DNA of 64,000 bases, taken from NCBI RefSeq assembly GCF_017894365.1, contig NZ_CP059467.1, forward strand, positions 3,286,001-3,350,000. The letters run 5' to 3'. Source of the DNA: Aromatoleum bremense. GTDB lineage: Bacteria; Pseudomonadota; Gammaproteobacteria; Burkholderiales; Rhodocyclaceae. How positions within the stretch are numbered: position 1 is the first letter of the stretch; each line of letters starts with the position of its first letter. The notes beneath the pieces are model-generated. The model saw only the letters and a list, made by a program, of their open reading frames with translations. It made no database searches and was not told the origin of the DNA. This document shows, in pieces, positions 9,544-18,630 of the stretch. Made by a program: the position numbers and the translations under genes.

Positions 9544-10326
9544 ATGGCAATGACGCGGTCGCTCGAAGTGAAAGGCCAGCCGGTGGCCGGCGGCAAGGAG
9601 CCGTTGATCTGCGCGCCGCTCGTCGGCAGAGACGAAGCGGCGGTGCTGCACGAGCTGGAGGTGATCGTCGCGAAGCGGCCCGATCTTCTCGAGTGGCGGG
9701 TCGATTTCTACTCCGGCATCTCCGACGTTAACCGTGTCGTCGAGCTCGCGAAGAAGATCCGCACGAGTTCGGCCGGCATTCCGCTCATCTTCACGCGCCG
9801 CTCGACCCGCGAAGGCGGCGAGACGATCGGCATCTCCGAGGAGCAGGTGCTGTCGATGTACCGGGCGGTCGCCCGTTCGAGCGCGGTCGACTTCCTCGAC
9901 TATGAGTTGAGCAGCGAGCCGGAGCATTTCGAGCAGGCCGTCGCGCTCGCCTGCGAGACCGGCACGAAACTCATCGCATCGTTCCATAACTTCCAGAAGA
10001 CGCCGCCGGCCGACGAGATCGTCGCGAAGCTCGTCGCGATGGAAGAAGCGGGCGCCGACATCGCCAAGGTCGCGGTGATGCCGCAAGGGCTCGAGGACGT
10101 GCTGACGCTGCTGCAGGCGACACTGGAAGCGCAGAAGAAGATTCGGCTTCCGGTCATCAGCATGTCGATGGGCGCCTATGGTTCGCTGAGCCGCCTGTTC
10201 GGCTGGGTGTTCGGCTCGTCGGTGAGCTTCGCGGTCGGCCAGAAGGCATCGGCGCCCGGGCAGGTGCCGATCGAGGACCTGAGGACGGTGCTCGAAGTCC
10301 TGCAGCGCTCGCTCAAGGGCGAGTAA
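9544..10326 (+). CDS. aroD: Type I 3-dehydroquinate dehydratase
   Basis: A 260-residue type I dehydroquinase, converting 3-dehydroquinate to 3-dehydroshikimate in the shikimate pathway. The barrel shows LLEWRVDFY (substrate-binding Glu/Arg), LIFTRRSTREGG, the catalytic His region IASFHNFQKTP, and the Schiff-base lysine K175 in IAKVAVMP. The C-terminal loop is FGSSVSFAVGQKASAPGQ. The ATG at 9544 is preferred because the upstream extension has no homology. It is a single gene, divergent from the tRNA-fMet promoter and converging with the ketopantoate reductase gene. Confidence 0.93.
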   Translation: MAMTRSLEVKGQPVAGGKEPLICAPLVGRDEAAVLHELEVIVAKRPDLLEWRVDFYSGISDVNRVVELAKKIRTSSAGIPLIFTRRSTREGGETIGISEEQVLSMYRAVARSSAVDFLDYELSSEPEHFEQAVALACETGTKLIASFHNFQKTPPADEIVAKLVAMEEAGADIAKVAVMPQGLEDVLTLLQATLEAQKKIRLPVISMSMGAYGSLSRLFGWVFGSSVSFAVGQKASAPGQVPIEDLRTVLEVLQRSLKGE

Positions 10327-10385
10327 GCCGGAGGCACGGAGGGACTTTTTACGCGTACGCGTCGTGACGCCGGCTTTCCGGTTCT

Positions 10386-11282
10386 TCAGCCGGCTTGCCG
10401 CGCTTCGAGCAGCTTGACCAGGCTGTGCAGGACGCGATTGACTGGCGTCGCAATGCCGAAGGCCTCGCCCTTGCGCAGCACGTAGCCGTTGAGATGGTCG
10501 ATCTCGCTGCGTTTGCCGCGCGCGAGGTCCTGCGCGGTGGAGGAAAACTGCGTCGGCATCGTGCGGGCGATATGCTGCACCGCTTCCCACGGATCCCCCG
10601 GCACATTCACGCCTTCGGCCTGCGCGACGGTGAGGCACTCCCGCATGACGTCACGCATCACGTCTTCGACCCCTTCGCCGCGCACGAGGCGACCGTAAGG
10701 CAGTTGCGTGATCGCGGACAGCGCGTTGTACGCGCAGTTGAGGATCAGCTTGGCCCATAGCGCGCCCATCACGTTGTCCGAGATCTGCACCGGCACGCCG
10801 GCCTCGGCGAACAGCTTCGCCAGCGCCTCGCTCGCGGCCGTTGGGCCGATCACGAGCTCGCCGCGTCCATGGTGCCTGACGTGGCCCGGTCCGGCCATTT
10901 CGGTCGCGACATAGACCACCGCCGGCGCGACCTCGCGTCCGAGCAGCGCCTGCAGCCGCGATGCGTTGTCGACGCCGTTTTGCAGGCTTAGCAGCAGCGC
11001 GGCGGGTGCAAGATGCGGTGCCATTTCCGCCGCTGCATCGGCGGTATCCGTCGACTTCACGCAGCACAGCACGAGTTGCGCCCCCCGCACGGCGCCGGCG
11101 TCGGTGCTCGCGCGCATCGGTACACGTGCCTGGAAGGTCTGGGTATCGAGGAACAGCCCGTCGCGCTGCACCGCCTCGACATGCGGCGCCCGGCCGATCA
11201 GGACCACGTCGTGGCCCGCACGCGCGAGCATCCCGCCGTAGTAGCAGCCGACCGCGCCGGCACCCATCACTGCAATATCCAT
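10386..11282 (-). CDS. 2-dehydropantoate 2-reductase (ketopantoate reductase family)
   Basis: A 298-residue NADPH-dependent reductase of the PanE/ApbA family, which makes pantoate for coenzyme A. The Rossmann motif GAGAVGCYYGGMLA is at residues 7-20, followed by the NADPH-selecting region and the catalytic lysine in LWAKLILNCAYNALSAIT; SLQNGVDN is also conserved. The C-terminal domain carries DLARGKRSEIDHLNGYV. Paralogues in this family act on other 2-oxoacids, so a panE label is likely but unproven. It converges with aroD and is divergent from the HNH gene. Confidence 0.85.
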   Translation of the reverse strand: MDIAVMGAGAVGCYYGGMLARAGHDVVLIGRAPHVEAVQRDGLFLDTQTFQARVPMRASTDAGAVRGAQLVLCCVKSTDTADAAAEMAPHLAPAALLLSLQNGVDNASRLQALLGREVAPAVVYVATEMAGPGHVRHHGRGELVIGPTAASEALAKLFAEAGVPVQISDNVMGALWAKLILNCAYNALSAITQLPYGRLVRGEGVEDVMRDVMRECLTVAQAEGVNVPGDPWEAVQHIARTMPTQFSSTAQDLARGKRSEIDHLNGYVLRKGEAFGIATPVNRVLHSLVKLLEARQAG

Positions 11283-11501
11283 CCTGCTCGCTCCAAAGTA
11301 TCGCCTCGAACTGCGAGGCGTGTCTCATCATGGTTGTCGTAGCCGCTCATGGTAACGCCATCGCGTGCGAGGGCAGATTGGGATGGGTGAGCATCTTTGC
11401 TCCAGACAAGTCGATCGCCGGTCGTGCCTGGGGTATTTGAATCGCCTCGCTTGCCGCGCGACAATGTGCGCCGGCACGGCCATTTCGTGGGAGCAGTCGA
11501 G

Positions 11502-11864
11502 ATGAGCAAACCGGATCACGAGCGGCTCGACCGGCTCGTCGCCGAGGCGCGACGCGCCAGGGAGCAGCGCGAGCAGGGGTATCGTGAGCGGGCGCTCAAG
11601 ATCTATCCGTGGATCTGCGGCCGCTGTGCACGCGAATTCACGCGCGAGAACGTGCATCAGCTCACCGTGCATCACCGCGACCACAATCACGACCACAACC
11701 CGTCCGACGGCAGCAACTGGGAGCTGCTCTGCCTGTATTGCCACGATGCCGAGCATTCGCGAGTCCTGGATTGCGCAGGGCGCAGCGCGGGGAGCGAGGA
11801 GCTTTCCCCGGCCACGCACCAGCCGTTCGCGGATCTGAAGTCGCGGCTGAAGGGGCGTACGTAG
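11502..11864 (+). CDS. HNH nuclease family protein, YajD-like
   Basis: A 120-residue small protein with a zinc-type HNH fold: CGRCAREF, then VHHRDHNHDHNPSDGSNWELLCLYCHDAEHS. The two CxxC pairs and the HH-N-H arrangement are all present. It resembles YajD of E. coli, whose role is not known. The start is the ATG at 11502 (MSKPDHERLD) in a purine-rich context. The next gene starts 75 bases downstream on the same strand. Confidence 0.82.
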   Translation: MSKPDHERLDRLVAEARRAREQREQGYRERALKIYPWICGRCAREFTRENVHQLTVHHRDHNHDHNPSDGSNWELLCLYCHDAEHSRVLDCAGRSAGSEELSPATHQPFADLKSRLKGRT

Positions 11865-11938
11865 CGCAGTCACGCGAGGCGCAACGCGTTGGCTGGCGCA
11901 GGCCGGGCTCGCACGAGGCGAAAGGGCTCTCCCGAACG

Positions 11939-12718
11939 ATGCTGCGGCTCGCCATTGCCTCTCTGATCATGATTGCCGGGGTCACCATGTTCCAGGACCG
12001 TTGGCTTTATTTCCCCGACAGGGCCACGCTGAGTGAGGTGGTGTCCGACCGGCTGCGCGCGTGGCCGACGCCCGAGGACTTTCGCGGCCTTATCGCCGAG
12101 CCGGCGAGCCCCGCGCGCGGCACGGCAATCGTCTTTCACGGCAACGCCGGCCATGCCGGCCATCGGGACTTTTACGCGGCCCTGCTCACAAGGCTGGGGC
12201 TGCGCGTGATCCTGGCCGAGTATCCGGGCTATGGTCCGCGTGGCGGCAGGGTAGGCGAACAGAATCTGGTCGCCGATGCCGAACATACCATCGCGCTCGC
12301 CTATCGCCTGCACGGCGGGCCGCTGCTGCTCATCGGCGAATCACTCGGCGCCGGCGTCGTGGCGGCGACGAGCGCGAGCCAGCGCGACAGGATTGCCGGG
12401 CTGCTGCTCATCACGCCCTGGGACCGACTCGAGAACGTCGCGACGTTCCACTATCCGTGGCTGCCCGTGCAGTGGCTGCTGTATGACCGGTATGACAGCG
12501 CCGCCCATCTGGCGTCGTTCGGCCGCCCGGTGCTGGTGGTGGTCGCGGAGCGGGACAGCATCGTTCCCGCCCGCTTCGGCGCCGCCCTTTATCGGGCGCT
12601 CGGGAATCCCAAGCGGCTGGCGGTGGTGGAGGGCGCGGAACACAACGACTGGGTCGATCATGTCGATGAGCGCTGGTGGCGCGACGCGATCTCGTTCCTG
12701 CTCGAGGAATCGCGGTGA
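11939..12718 (+). CDS. Membrane-anchored alpha/beta hydrolase (BEM46/YfhR-like)
   Basis: A 259-residue serine hydrolase. Residues 1-18 form a hydrophobic signal anchor (LRLAIASLIMIAGVTMF), followed by WLYFPD, a typical start of the BEM46/YfhR group. The oxyanion segment is VFHGNAGHAGHR, the nucleophile elbow GESLGAG, the acid VVAERDSIVPARF, and the histidine GAEHNDW. Orientation of the anchor suggests a periplasm-facing catalytic domain (inference). Substrate is unknown. The start ATG at 11939 is the one directly before the anchor. Confidence 0.8.
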   Translation: MLRLAIASLIMIAGVTMFQDRWLYFPDRATLSEVVSDRLRAWPTPEDFRGLIAEPASPARGTAIVFHGNAGHAGHRDFYAALLTRLGLRVILAEYPGYGPRGGRVGEQNLVADAEHTIALAYRLHGGPLLLIGESLGAGVVAATSASQRDRIAGLLLITPWDRLENVATFHYPWLPVQWLLYDRYDSAAHLASFGRPVLVVVAERDSIVPARFGAALYRALGNPKRLAVVEGAEHNDWVDHVDERWWRDAISFLLEESR

Positions 12719-12759
12719 TCGACTCCCGATGTGCAGGGCGAGCACGTGCCCGCTTCGGG

Positions 12760-13302
12760 TCAATCCCCGTTATCGCGGTGAACGGAGTCCGGGTCCGGGC
12801 CGCCTGAATCCGGCAACAGCGTTTCGAGCCACGCGTTCGCGCTGGTCGTGGTCAGCTTGAACCCGGCGTCCACGCGCAGCACGGCCAGTTCCTCGCCGGT
12901 GGCATCAAACGCTGCGAGCAATGCATGCGGGTCGAATTCGTCGGGGATGATGTCGAGCGTGACGCTGATCCGTCCGGAGGGGGTGTTCACCGTGACCTTC
13001 TTGTGGAACATCGCGTGCCGTTGCTGCTCGTGGCGGCGCAGGACCTCGGAGGCGGTCTTGACGAGCGTGTTGAACGCGTTGACGTCGAGCGGCTTCGGGT
13101 TCTTCTTGTCGCGCCCCATCGTCCACGGTCCGACCAGGGCCGGCTCGGGTTCGCCGTCCATGATCATCTCCACGGCCCATCCTTCGTCATCTTCGTTCTT
13201 GATGACGCGTGCAGTCCATCCGTCGTCACGCCACAGCCGCGGTTCCTTGACCGAAGGCGGCGAGTCGTCCTCCGCCTCGTCGTTGAATGCATTCGATGTC
13301 AT
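12760..13302 (-). CDS. Conserved hypothetical protein, acidic, cytosolic
   Basis: A 180-residue protein with no signal peptide or membrane segment. The middle contains DEGWAVEMIMDGEPEPALVGPWTMGRDKKNPKPLD, and the C-terminal half has a beta-rich stretch (KVTVNTPSGRISVTLDIIPDEFDPHALL). The composition is rich in D and E at both ends. The family is not recognised. Codon usage matches the surroundings, and the frame is intact and conserved-looking, so it is probably a real gene. Confidence 0.7.
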   Translation of the reverse strand: MTSNAFNDEAEDDSPPSVKEPRLWRDDGWTARVIKNEDDEGWAVEMIMDGEPEPALVGPWTMGRDKKNPKPLDVNAFNTLVKTASEVLRRHEQQRHAMFHKKVTVNTPSGRISVTLDIIPDEFDPHALLAAFDATGEELAVLRVDAGFKLTTTSANAWLETLLPDSGGPDPDSVHRDNGD

Positions 13303-13593
13303 CGGCCGATTTTACGTCCTGCGGCGCCTGGACGCGCGGTTCCCGCCGCTGATTGGCTCACACCGGTCCTTCGGCCGCAGCCAGCCGTGCCGAGCGCATC
13401 ATCAGTTTCTCCAATTCCGCGACGCGTCACGGTCGCGAGCAGCACGAATCTTGGTCGTCGGAACTCCATCGTGCCGACGTAGGGTAATATCGTGGCCAGG
13501 TATTGACGCACTGCAGCGAGCGCAGGCCATGTCGAACGCAACGACAGTTATGCTCGCCGTATTGCATCTCTTGCCGAATGGAGGGCCGCGGTC

Positions 13594-14478
13594 ATGAATC
13601 CCGTCAAGCGGCTGCTAGTCGCAACCGATCTTTCCGCTCCGGCGCGTCACGCCGCCGACCGCGCCGCGCTCGTGGCCCGCGAAGTGGGCGCGCGCCTTGA
13701 TCTCTTCCACGTCGCGAATGTCACGGCGATGGAAAAGCTTCGCCTTCTTGTTGCGGAGGTCCCGGCCGAAATCGAACAGCGGGTGCTCGATGCGGCACGG
13801 GAAGAAATGCGTGAGCTGGCGGCGAATCTGCTGAAACATCACGGTGTTGCGGCGGGCGTCCAGGTCGCATCGGGTCCCCTGTTGCCGGAAATCATCGGCC
13901 ATGCCGACACGATATCCGCCGATCTCCTCGTGCTCGGGGCACGCGGCAGCAGTTTCATGCGACACCTGTTGATCGGCTCCACCGCCGAGCGGATGGTGCG
14001 CAAGACGCGGTGGCCGATGCTCATCGCCAAGCAACCTCCCCACGAGCCTTACCGGACCCTGCTCGTGCCGGTCGACTTTTCGCCGTTTTCGTTGCGCGCG
14101 CTGCGCAATGCACAAGCCGTCGCTCCCGGGGCGGACGTCGTGTTGCTGCATGCGTTCGAAGTGCCTTTCGAGAGCAAGCTGCGATTCGCGGGTATCGAAG
14201 ACGAGCTGCTTGCCCGTTATCGCATCGCCGCCCGACAGGAGGCGCTGGGGAAACTGCGCGAACTGCGCGACGAAGTGGGGTTGCCGCCGGAGCGCACGCG
14301 CCTGATCGTCCTCCATGGCGACGCGTCGCGGAACATCATCGAGCAAGAGCAGGAGCAGGATTGCGACCTGATCGTGATGGGGAAGCATGGCGAAAGCGTG
14401 CTGGAAGATTTGTTGCTCGGGAGCGTCACCAAGCACGTGCTGGCCGAGTCCCAGGGGGACGTGCTGGTGTCGGTCTGA
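13594..14478 (+). CDS. Universal stress protein with two tandem Usp domains
   Basis: A 294-residue protein made of two UspA domains (about 1-145 and 148-294). Each has the start strand (RLLVATDLS, TLLVPVDFS), and each ends in the ATP-binding signature: GARGSSFMRHLLIGSTAERM in the first and GKHGESVLEDLLLGSVTKHV in the second. It therefore belongs to the ATP-binding, tandem-domain class, which acts as a monomer or dimer in stress survival. The first start is the ATG at 13594. It converges with the tRNA-Thr gene. Confidence 0.93.
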   Translation: MNPVKRLLVATDLSAPARHAADRAALVAREVGARLDLFHVANVTAMEKLRLLVAEVPAEIEQRVLDAAREEMRELAANLLKHHGVAAGVQVASGPLLPEIIGHADTISADLLVLGARGSSFMRHLLIGSTAERMVRKTRWPMLIAKQPPHEPYRTLLVPVDFSPFSLRALRNAQAVAPGADVVLLHAFEVPFESKLRFAGIEDELLARYRIAARQEALGKLRELRDEVGLPPERTRLIVLHGDASRNIIEQEQEQDCDLIVMGKHGESVLEDLLLGSVTKHVLAESQGDVLVSV

Positions 14479-14528
14479 ACCGCGGCTTGCAGGAAAGAAG
14501 CGGCGGAGAGGGCTCAGGTTTCCGGCGC

Positions 14529-14563
14529 AAAAAAGCAAAAAGCCCGACCATGGGGCGGGCTGA
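14529..14563 (-). terminator. Terminator after tRNA-Thr (also facing the Usp gene)
   Basis: On the minus strand, AGCCCG and CGGGCT form a stem around a 9-base loop, followed by TTTTTGCTTTTTT. It could also act weakly on the plus strand for the Usp gene. Confidence 0.75.
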
Positions 14564-14577
14564 TGCCTTCATGCTGC

Positions 14578-14653
14578 TGGTGCCGACAATCTGACTCGAA
14601 CAGATGACCTACCGCTTACAAGGCGGTTGCTCTACCAACTGAGCTATGCCGGC
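14578..14653 (-). tRNA. tRNA-Thr (UGU)
   Basis: 76 bases with encoded CCA. The anticodon TGT sits in CTTGTAA, the D-loop is AGCTCAGTTGGTAGAGC and the T-arm is GTTCGAGTC. Acceptor GCCGGCA pairs with TGTCGGC, with one G-U pair. Confidence 0.95.
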
Positions 14654-14662
14654 GCGGGCCGG

Positions 14663-14668
14663 ATTATA
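14663..14668 (-). promoter_or_regulatory. -10 element of tRNA-Thr
   Basis: Perfect TATAAT on the minus strand, ending 9 bases before the tRNA 5' end. No good -35 box is visible 17 bases further upstream. Confidence 0.6.
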
Positions 14669-14750
14669 GCGCAACTGCGGGGGTGGAGACGGGTACCCCG
14701 ATCTTCCGGGTGCGGGGCGATTCATTGCTCCGGGACGCGGCAGCGGGGAT

Positions 14751-15908
14751 CTAGTGAGTCCGGGTGTCGTCCTGGAAGCGGCGGTAGATCTCTTCCACTT
14801 CTTCGCGGCAGTCGAGCAGGGCCGCGACGGTCGGCGCATAGAGCTTGGCGCCGCCCATCCGGGCGATTTCGTCGAAAGCGTTGTCGAGCGTCCAGGCCGT
14901 CTTGTAGCTGCGGGCGCAGGCGAGGGCGTCGAAGACGTCGGCGGTTGCAACGATGCGGGCTTCGAGCGGGATGGCCTCGCCCGCCAGTCCGTTCGGGTAG
15001 CCGCTGCCGTCCATGCGTTCGTGATGGGCGCTGACGATGTTTCGCAGCATGCCGATGTTCTCGAGGCCGGCGAGGCTGAAATCATTGATCAGCCGTTCGG
15101 CCATCTGGACGCCCATCGCGACGTGCTCGCGCATCACGTCCCGCTCGGCGTCATCGAGCCGTCCGGGTTTGAGCAGAATGCTGTCCGGGACTCCGATCTT
15201 GCCGATGTCGTGGAGCGCAGCGAACAGGAAAACATTTTCGATGTAGTCGTCGGACAGGCCGTGGGCCGGAGCGAGTTCCCGGGCGATCACGCGAGCGTAG
15301 CGCGCCATGCGGTCGAGGTGGGCGCCGGTTTCGAGATCGCGCACATGCGCGAACTGGCTTGCAAGCCGCAGGCCGCCGACGAGCATCTGCACTGTCGCGA
15401 GTTCCTGCGTGACGATCATGCCGATGAGATGGCCGGAGAGAAGCAGATCGGCGACAACATCGTCCGGGAAAGCGTCGCGCGTGCGCGAATCGAAGAACAG
15501 AAAACCGAGCAGCTGCTCGTTCCGCATGATCGGGACGGTCAGGCTCGACCGGTAGCCTTCGTGGAGCAACCAGCGGGAATGCGGCGAATCGGGGCTGATC
15601 GCAGCGCTCAGGTCGTTGAGGACTCGGGCCTTGCCACTCTGGGCAATGGCGAGAAGCGAAGGCACGTCGGCGAGCGGGCACTCGTAAGCTCGCAGCGAGG
15701 TGCCGCTGTCGGTGCTGTCGACGAACGTGCGCAGCCGTTTCAGGTCTGGGTCGTAGAGCGCGACCGCGAGGCGTTCGATGAGCGGATGCCGCTCGTGGAT
15801 ACGCTCATGCACCCCGCGCATCTTTGCGGCTACCGAAGAGAAATGCAGGTTGCTCGCCTGGCGAGCTGCCGAGGCGGCGAATTCCTGCCAGCTTACCGGG
15901 GCGTCCAT
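14751..15908 (-). CDS. GAF and HD-GYP domain c-di-GMP phosphodiesterase
   Basis: A 385-residue cytosolic protein. Residues about 25-180 form a GAF-like sensor (LAVALYDPDLKRL, SSLTVPIMRNEQLLGFLFFDS). From about 195 comes an HD-GYP domain with FAALHDIGKIGVPD (HD pair and lysine) and MDGSGYPNGL (GYP loop), all metal ligands apparently present. It should hydrolyse c-di-GMP. The ATG at 15906-15908 is preferred, with GAGG 8 bases upstream; an ATG seven codons earlier lacks a ribosome site. It lies downstream of dnr on the same strand, so it may be co-transcribed, but a 70-base gap leaves this open. Confidence 0.9.
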   Translation of the reverse strand: MDAPVSWQEFAASAARQASNLHFSSVAAKMRGVHERIHERHPLIERLAVALYDPDLKRLRTFVDSTDSGTSLRAYECPLADVPSLLAIAQSGKARVLNDLSAAISPDSPHSRWLLHEGYRSSLTVPIMRNEQLLGFLFFDSRTRDAFPDDVVADLLLSGHLIGMIVTQELATVQMLVGGLRLASQFAHVRDLETGAHLDRMARYARVIARELAPAHGLSDDYIENVFLFAALHDIGKIGVPDSILLKPGRLDDAERDVMREHVAMGVQMAERLINDFSLAGLENIGMLRNIVSAHHERMDGSGYPNGLAGEAIPLEARIVATADVFDALACARSYKTAWTLDNAFDEIARMGGAKLYAPTVAALLDCREEVEEIYRRFQDDTRTH

Positions 15909-15981
15909 AACCTTGACCTCGCGACCCATTTCGGGAATTGCTGCTTCGCTGCCGGGAACGCAGTGTCAAGATCGACAGGAG

Positions 15982-16761
15982 CTAGAATTGGCCCTGCGTC
16001 GTGCGCAGCTTCTCGATATCCGGGATGTGAATCGTGCGTCCCTCGACACAGATTAACCCGGCTTCAATCAGTTCGTGCAGGATGCGGGAGAAATGTTCCT
16101 GGGTGAGGTTCAGGCGCGACGCGATCGTGCCTTTGCTGGTCGGGAGGCGCACCGACACGTAGCCGTTCGTCCTCGGTTCGCCGTCGATTTCCTCCTGGCG
16201 CAGGAGGTAGCCGACGATGCGCTCGCGCCCGGAGCGCAGCGAGTAGGTCTCGACGTCGGCGATCAGGTGGTGCAGGCGGTGGGACAGGCCGGCGATGATC
16301 TTGCGGCAGAACACCGGATCGCGGTCCATCTCGTCGAACACGACGCTCTTCGAGATATGCAGCAGCTTGCAGTCGGTCAGCGCCTGGGCCATCACGACGT
16401 AGGGCTTGTCCATGAACATCACCGCCTCGCCGAACGTCTGGCCCGGAAGGATGATCTCGATGACTTTCTCGTGCCCCTCGGCGGACGTGAATGCGAGCTT
16501 GACCTGGCCGGCCAGCACCAGGTGGAAGCCGTGGCAGGGGTCGCCCTTGTGGAACACCACGCAGCCCCTGTCCACGTTCTGCTCGCGCACGCCGTGAGCG
16601 AAGCGGGCGATCTCGGCGGGACTGAAGCCGCTGAGGAGCGGCACGTGAACGAGCAGTCTGCACAAGCGCTCAGTCTCGGCGTGCTCTTGCCCGATCGCGG
16701 GGCACGCGGTGGAAGAGAGGGTTTCGCCCCGGGTTCCGGGCGAACAGGCAATACGCGGCAT
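15982..16761 (-). CDS. Dnr/Nnr-type Crp-Fnr family regulator of NO reduction
   Basis: A 259-residue Crp/Fnr regulator. The cyclic-nucleotide-like beta-roll covers about residues 35-150 (FHKGDPCHGFHLVLAGQVKL, ILPGQTFGEAVMF), followed by the dimer helix and the helix-turn-helix TSKGTIASRLNLTQEHFSRIL. The cysteine cluster of Fnr (four N-terminal Cys) is not present in the Fnr arrangement, which fits the haem-based Dnr group. The start ATG at 16759-16761 is two bases after the norD stop, so it is the last gene of the nor accessory operon. Dnr-like boxes lie before norC and norE, implying autocontrol through that operon. The exact subgroup is inferred from context. Confidence 0.88.
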   Translation of the reverse strand: MPRIACSPGTRGETLSSTACPAIGQEHAETERLCRLLVHVPLLSGFSPAEIARFAHGVREQNVDRGCVVFHKGDPCHGFHLVLAGQVKLAFTSAEGHEKVIEIILPGQTFGEAVMFMDKPYVVMAQALTDCKLLHISKSVVFDEMDRDPVFCRKIIAGLSHRLHHLIADVETYSLRSGRERIVGYLLRQEEIDGEPRTNGYVSVRLPTSKGTIASRLNLTQEHFSRILHELIEAGLICVEGRTIHIPDIEKLRTTQGQF

Positions 16762-16763
16762 GA

Positions 16764-18629
16764 TTACCGTGTCAGTTGAGCGTAGAACAGCGGAAGTCGC
16801 GCCGGCAGTTCCTCTGGCTTGCGAATCACCGCGTAACCGGCCGGGCCGAAGAGGTGCGGCAGGTAGCCCGCGCCCTCGCGGTCGATTGTGACACAGAACG
16901 GAACGAGGCCCTGTTTGCGCGCTTCGCCGACGGCGACGCGAGTGTCCTCGATGCCGTAGCGTCCTTCGTACAGATCGAGATCGTTCGGCTTGCCGTCCGA
17001 CAGGATCAGCAGGATGCGCCGGGCGGCCTGTTCTGTTGCAAGCAGCTGGCTTGCGTGCCGGAGCGCCGCGCCCAGTCGGGTGTAGTAGCCCGGCTTGATC
17101 GCGCTGATGCGCCCGCGGATGCGATCGTCGAAGCGGTCGTTGAAGTCTTTCAGCCGATGAAAGCGGACCTGGCTGCGCTTGACCGACGAGAACCCGGCCA
17201 TCGCGAAACGATCCCCCGTCGCGCCGAGCGCCTCGCCGAACAGCAGCAGCGCGTCGCGGATGACGTCGATGACGCGCGCTTCGCTCGACACCCAGCTGTC
17301 GGTCGACAGCGACAGATCGGCGAGCACCATGCAGGCCAGATCGCGTTCGCGTTTTTCGAGCGACAGATACAGTTGATCGGACGGATTGCGTCCGACCGCG
17401 CGGTCGGTCTGCGCGCGGACCACCGCGTCGAGGTCGAGCTCGGTGCCGTCGGGACGCGCTTTCAGCCAGCGCCGGCCGGGCTGCAGCGCGGCGAACTGCT
17501 GGTGCAGTCGCCGCGCGGTGCGCCGCAGCGGTTCGGGCAGCGGGCAGGGCGGGGCGTCGCGCGCGGCAAGCTCGGCCAGACGCACGTGATCCTGCAGCAG
17601 CACGCCTTTGCGGTAGTCCCATTCCGGCAGCGGGATGCCGGCGCCGAGCACGATGTCGTCCTCGGCTGCCGAAGGGAGGTCGAGATCGAAGCGCACTTTC
17701 GACGCGACGCGGTCCGTATCCTGCGCGAGCGACAAGTGATCGAGGTCGCGCGCGGCGCTGGCGGCATTCGGGTCCGGCTCGTCGTCGGTCGGGCGATTGA
17801 CACGCAGGAACTCGGCGACCGCAAGCAGGCTTTCGGCGCGGAAGAAAATCAGCAGGCCGTTCTTTTCCTGCGGCATGTCGACCTGCTCGGCACGGTGGGC
17901 GTGGCGCTCGTTTTCATCGAAGGACGGCGGCCCGCCGTCGGCGGTCTGCTCGGGGTCGGCGCCGGTGTTGCGCCGGCTCGCGGCGGTGCCGGACAGGGAA
18001 CCGGTGAGCCACAGCAACACCGGCTGCGCGGGGGGCGTCCCGGACGGGACCGGCGGCAGCGCGCGGACGGTGCCCGGCGCTTCGAGCGCCTGGCGAATCG
18101 CACGTTCGCGTTCGGCTTCGGCGGCGGGGAGTTTCTCGGGACGCGGGCGCGTCGGCAGATAGGCGGCGACGAGGCGCCGGTAGCGCGGTTCGATCCCTGG
18201 CCACGCGTGCAGCGCCGCGCAGGTCGCGAACTGGTTGCAGCGGAAGTCGTTGTCGGCCTCGTCCGGCCCGCCCGCTTCGATGCCGTCGTGCGCGGCCGCG
18301 AGCGCGGCGAGCCACAGGTAGAGGTCGCGGTTCAGCGAGCGCTCGGGAAAGGCGTCGATCTCCGGCGGCAGCCGCAGCGTCGAGGCGTCCATGCGCGCGC
18401 GGGCGGCCCGCTCGCCGGCGCCCGCGATGCGTTTCAGCAGACTGCGGCGCGCGCCATGTTCGTCCTCGGTGGCGGCGGCGACGCGCAGGCCGGGATCGCC
18501 GCCGAGGGCGCGGAAGAACACGCCGGCGGTGCGCTCGATCTCCTTCAGCTTGACGACCGCCTCGGGGTGATTGCCCAGCGCGGTGCGGGTGACCCAGCGG
18601 TGCCAGAGTTTGCCAACGGCTTCTTCCAT
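16764..18629 (-). CDS. norD: NorD, VWA-domain NO reductase activation protein
   Basis: A 621-residue cytosolic protein. The N-terminal two thirds are alpha-helical and poorly conserved, including a low-complexity acidic section near 200-290. The C-terminal von Willebrand A domain begins around residue 420 with the MIDAS motif DLSLSTDSW and contains GYYTRLGAALRHA and ILLILSDGKPNDLDLYEGRYG. NorD works with the AAA ATPase NorQ to insert non-haem iron into NorB. The ATG at 18627-18629 is chosen: it is one base after the polyferredoxin stop and has AAGGAACG upstream. A longer frame overlapping the preceding gene is open but less likely. Confidence 0.93.
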   Translation of the reverse strand: MEEAVGKLWHRWVTRTALGNHPEAVVKLKEIERTAGVFFRALGGDPGLRVAAATEDEHGARRSLLKRIAGAGERAARARMDASTLRLPPEIDAFPERSLNRDLYLWLAALAAAHDGIEAGGPDEADNDFRCNQFATCAALHAWPGIEPRYRRLVAAYLPTRPRPEKLPAAEAERERAIRQALEAPGTVRALPPVPSGTPPAQPVLLWLTGSLSGTAASRRNTGADPEQTADGGPPSFDENERHAHRAEQVDMPQEKNGLLIFFRAESLLAVAEFLRVNRPTDDEPDPNAASAARDLDHLSLAQDTDRVASKVRFDLDLPSAAEDDIVLGAGIPLPEWDYRKGVLLQDHVRLAELAARDAPPCPLPEPLRRTARRLHQQFAALQPGRRWLKARPDGTELDLDAVVRAQTDRAVGRNPSDQLYLSLEKRERDLACMVLADLSLSTDSWVSSEARVIDVIRDALLLFGEALGATGDRFAMAGFSSVKRSQVRFHRLKDFNDRFDDRIRGRISAIKPGYYTRLGAALRHASQLLATEQAARRILLILSDGKPNDLDLYEGRYGIEDTRVAVGEARKQGLVPFCVTIDREGAGYLPHLFGPAGYAVIRKPEELPARLPLFYAQLTR

Positions 18630-18630
18630 C

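Noticed and set aside
15982..17622. A 546-codon open frame appearing to fuse a long arginine-rich domain to the Dnr regulator.
   Set aside because: The N-terminal half is a shadow of norD in another frame. The regulator has a natural ATG at 16761, two bases after the norD stop.
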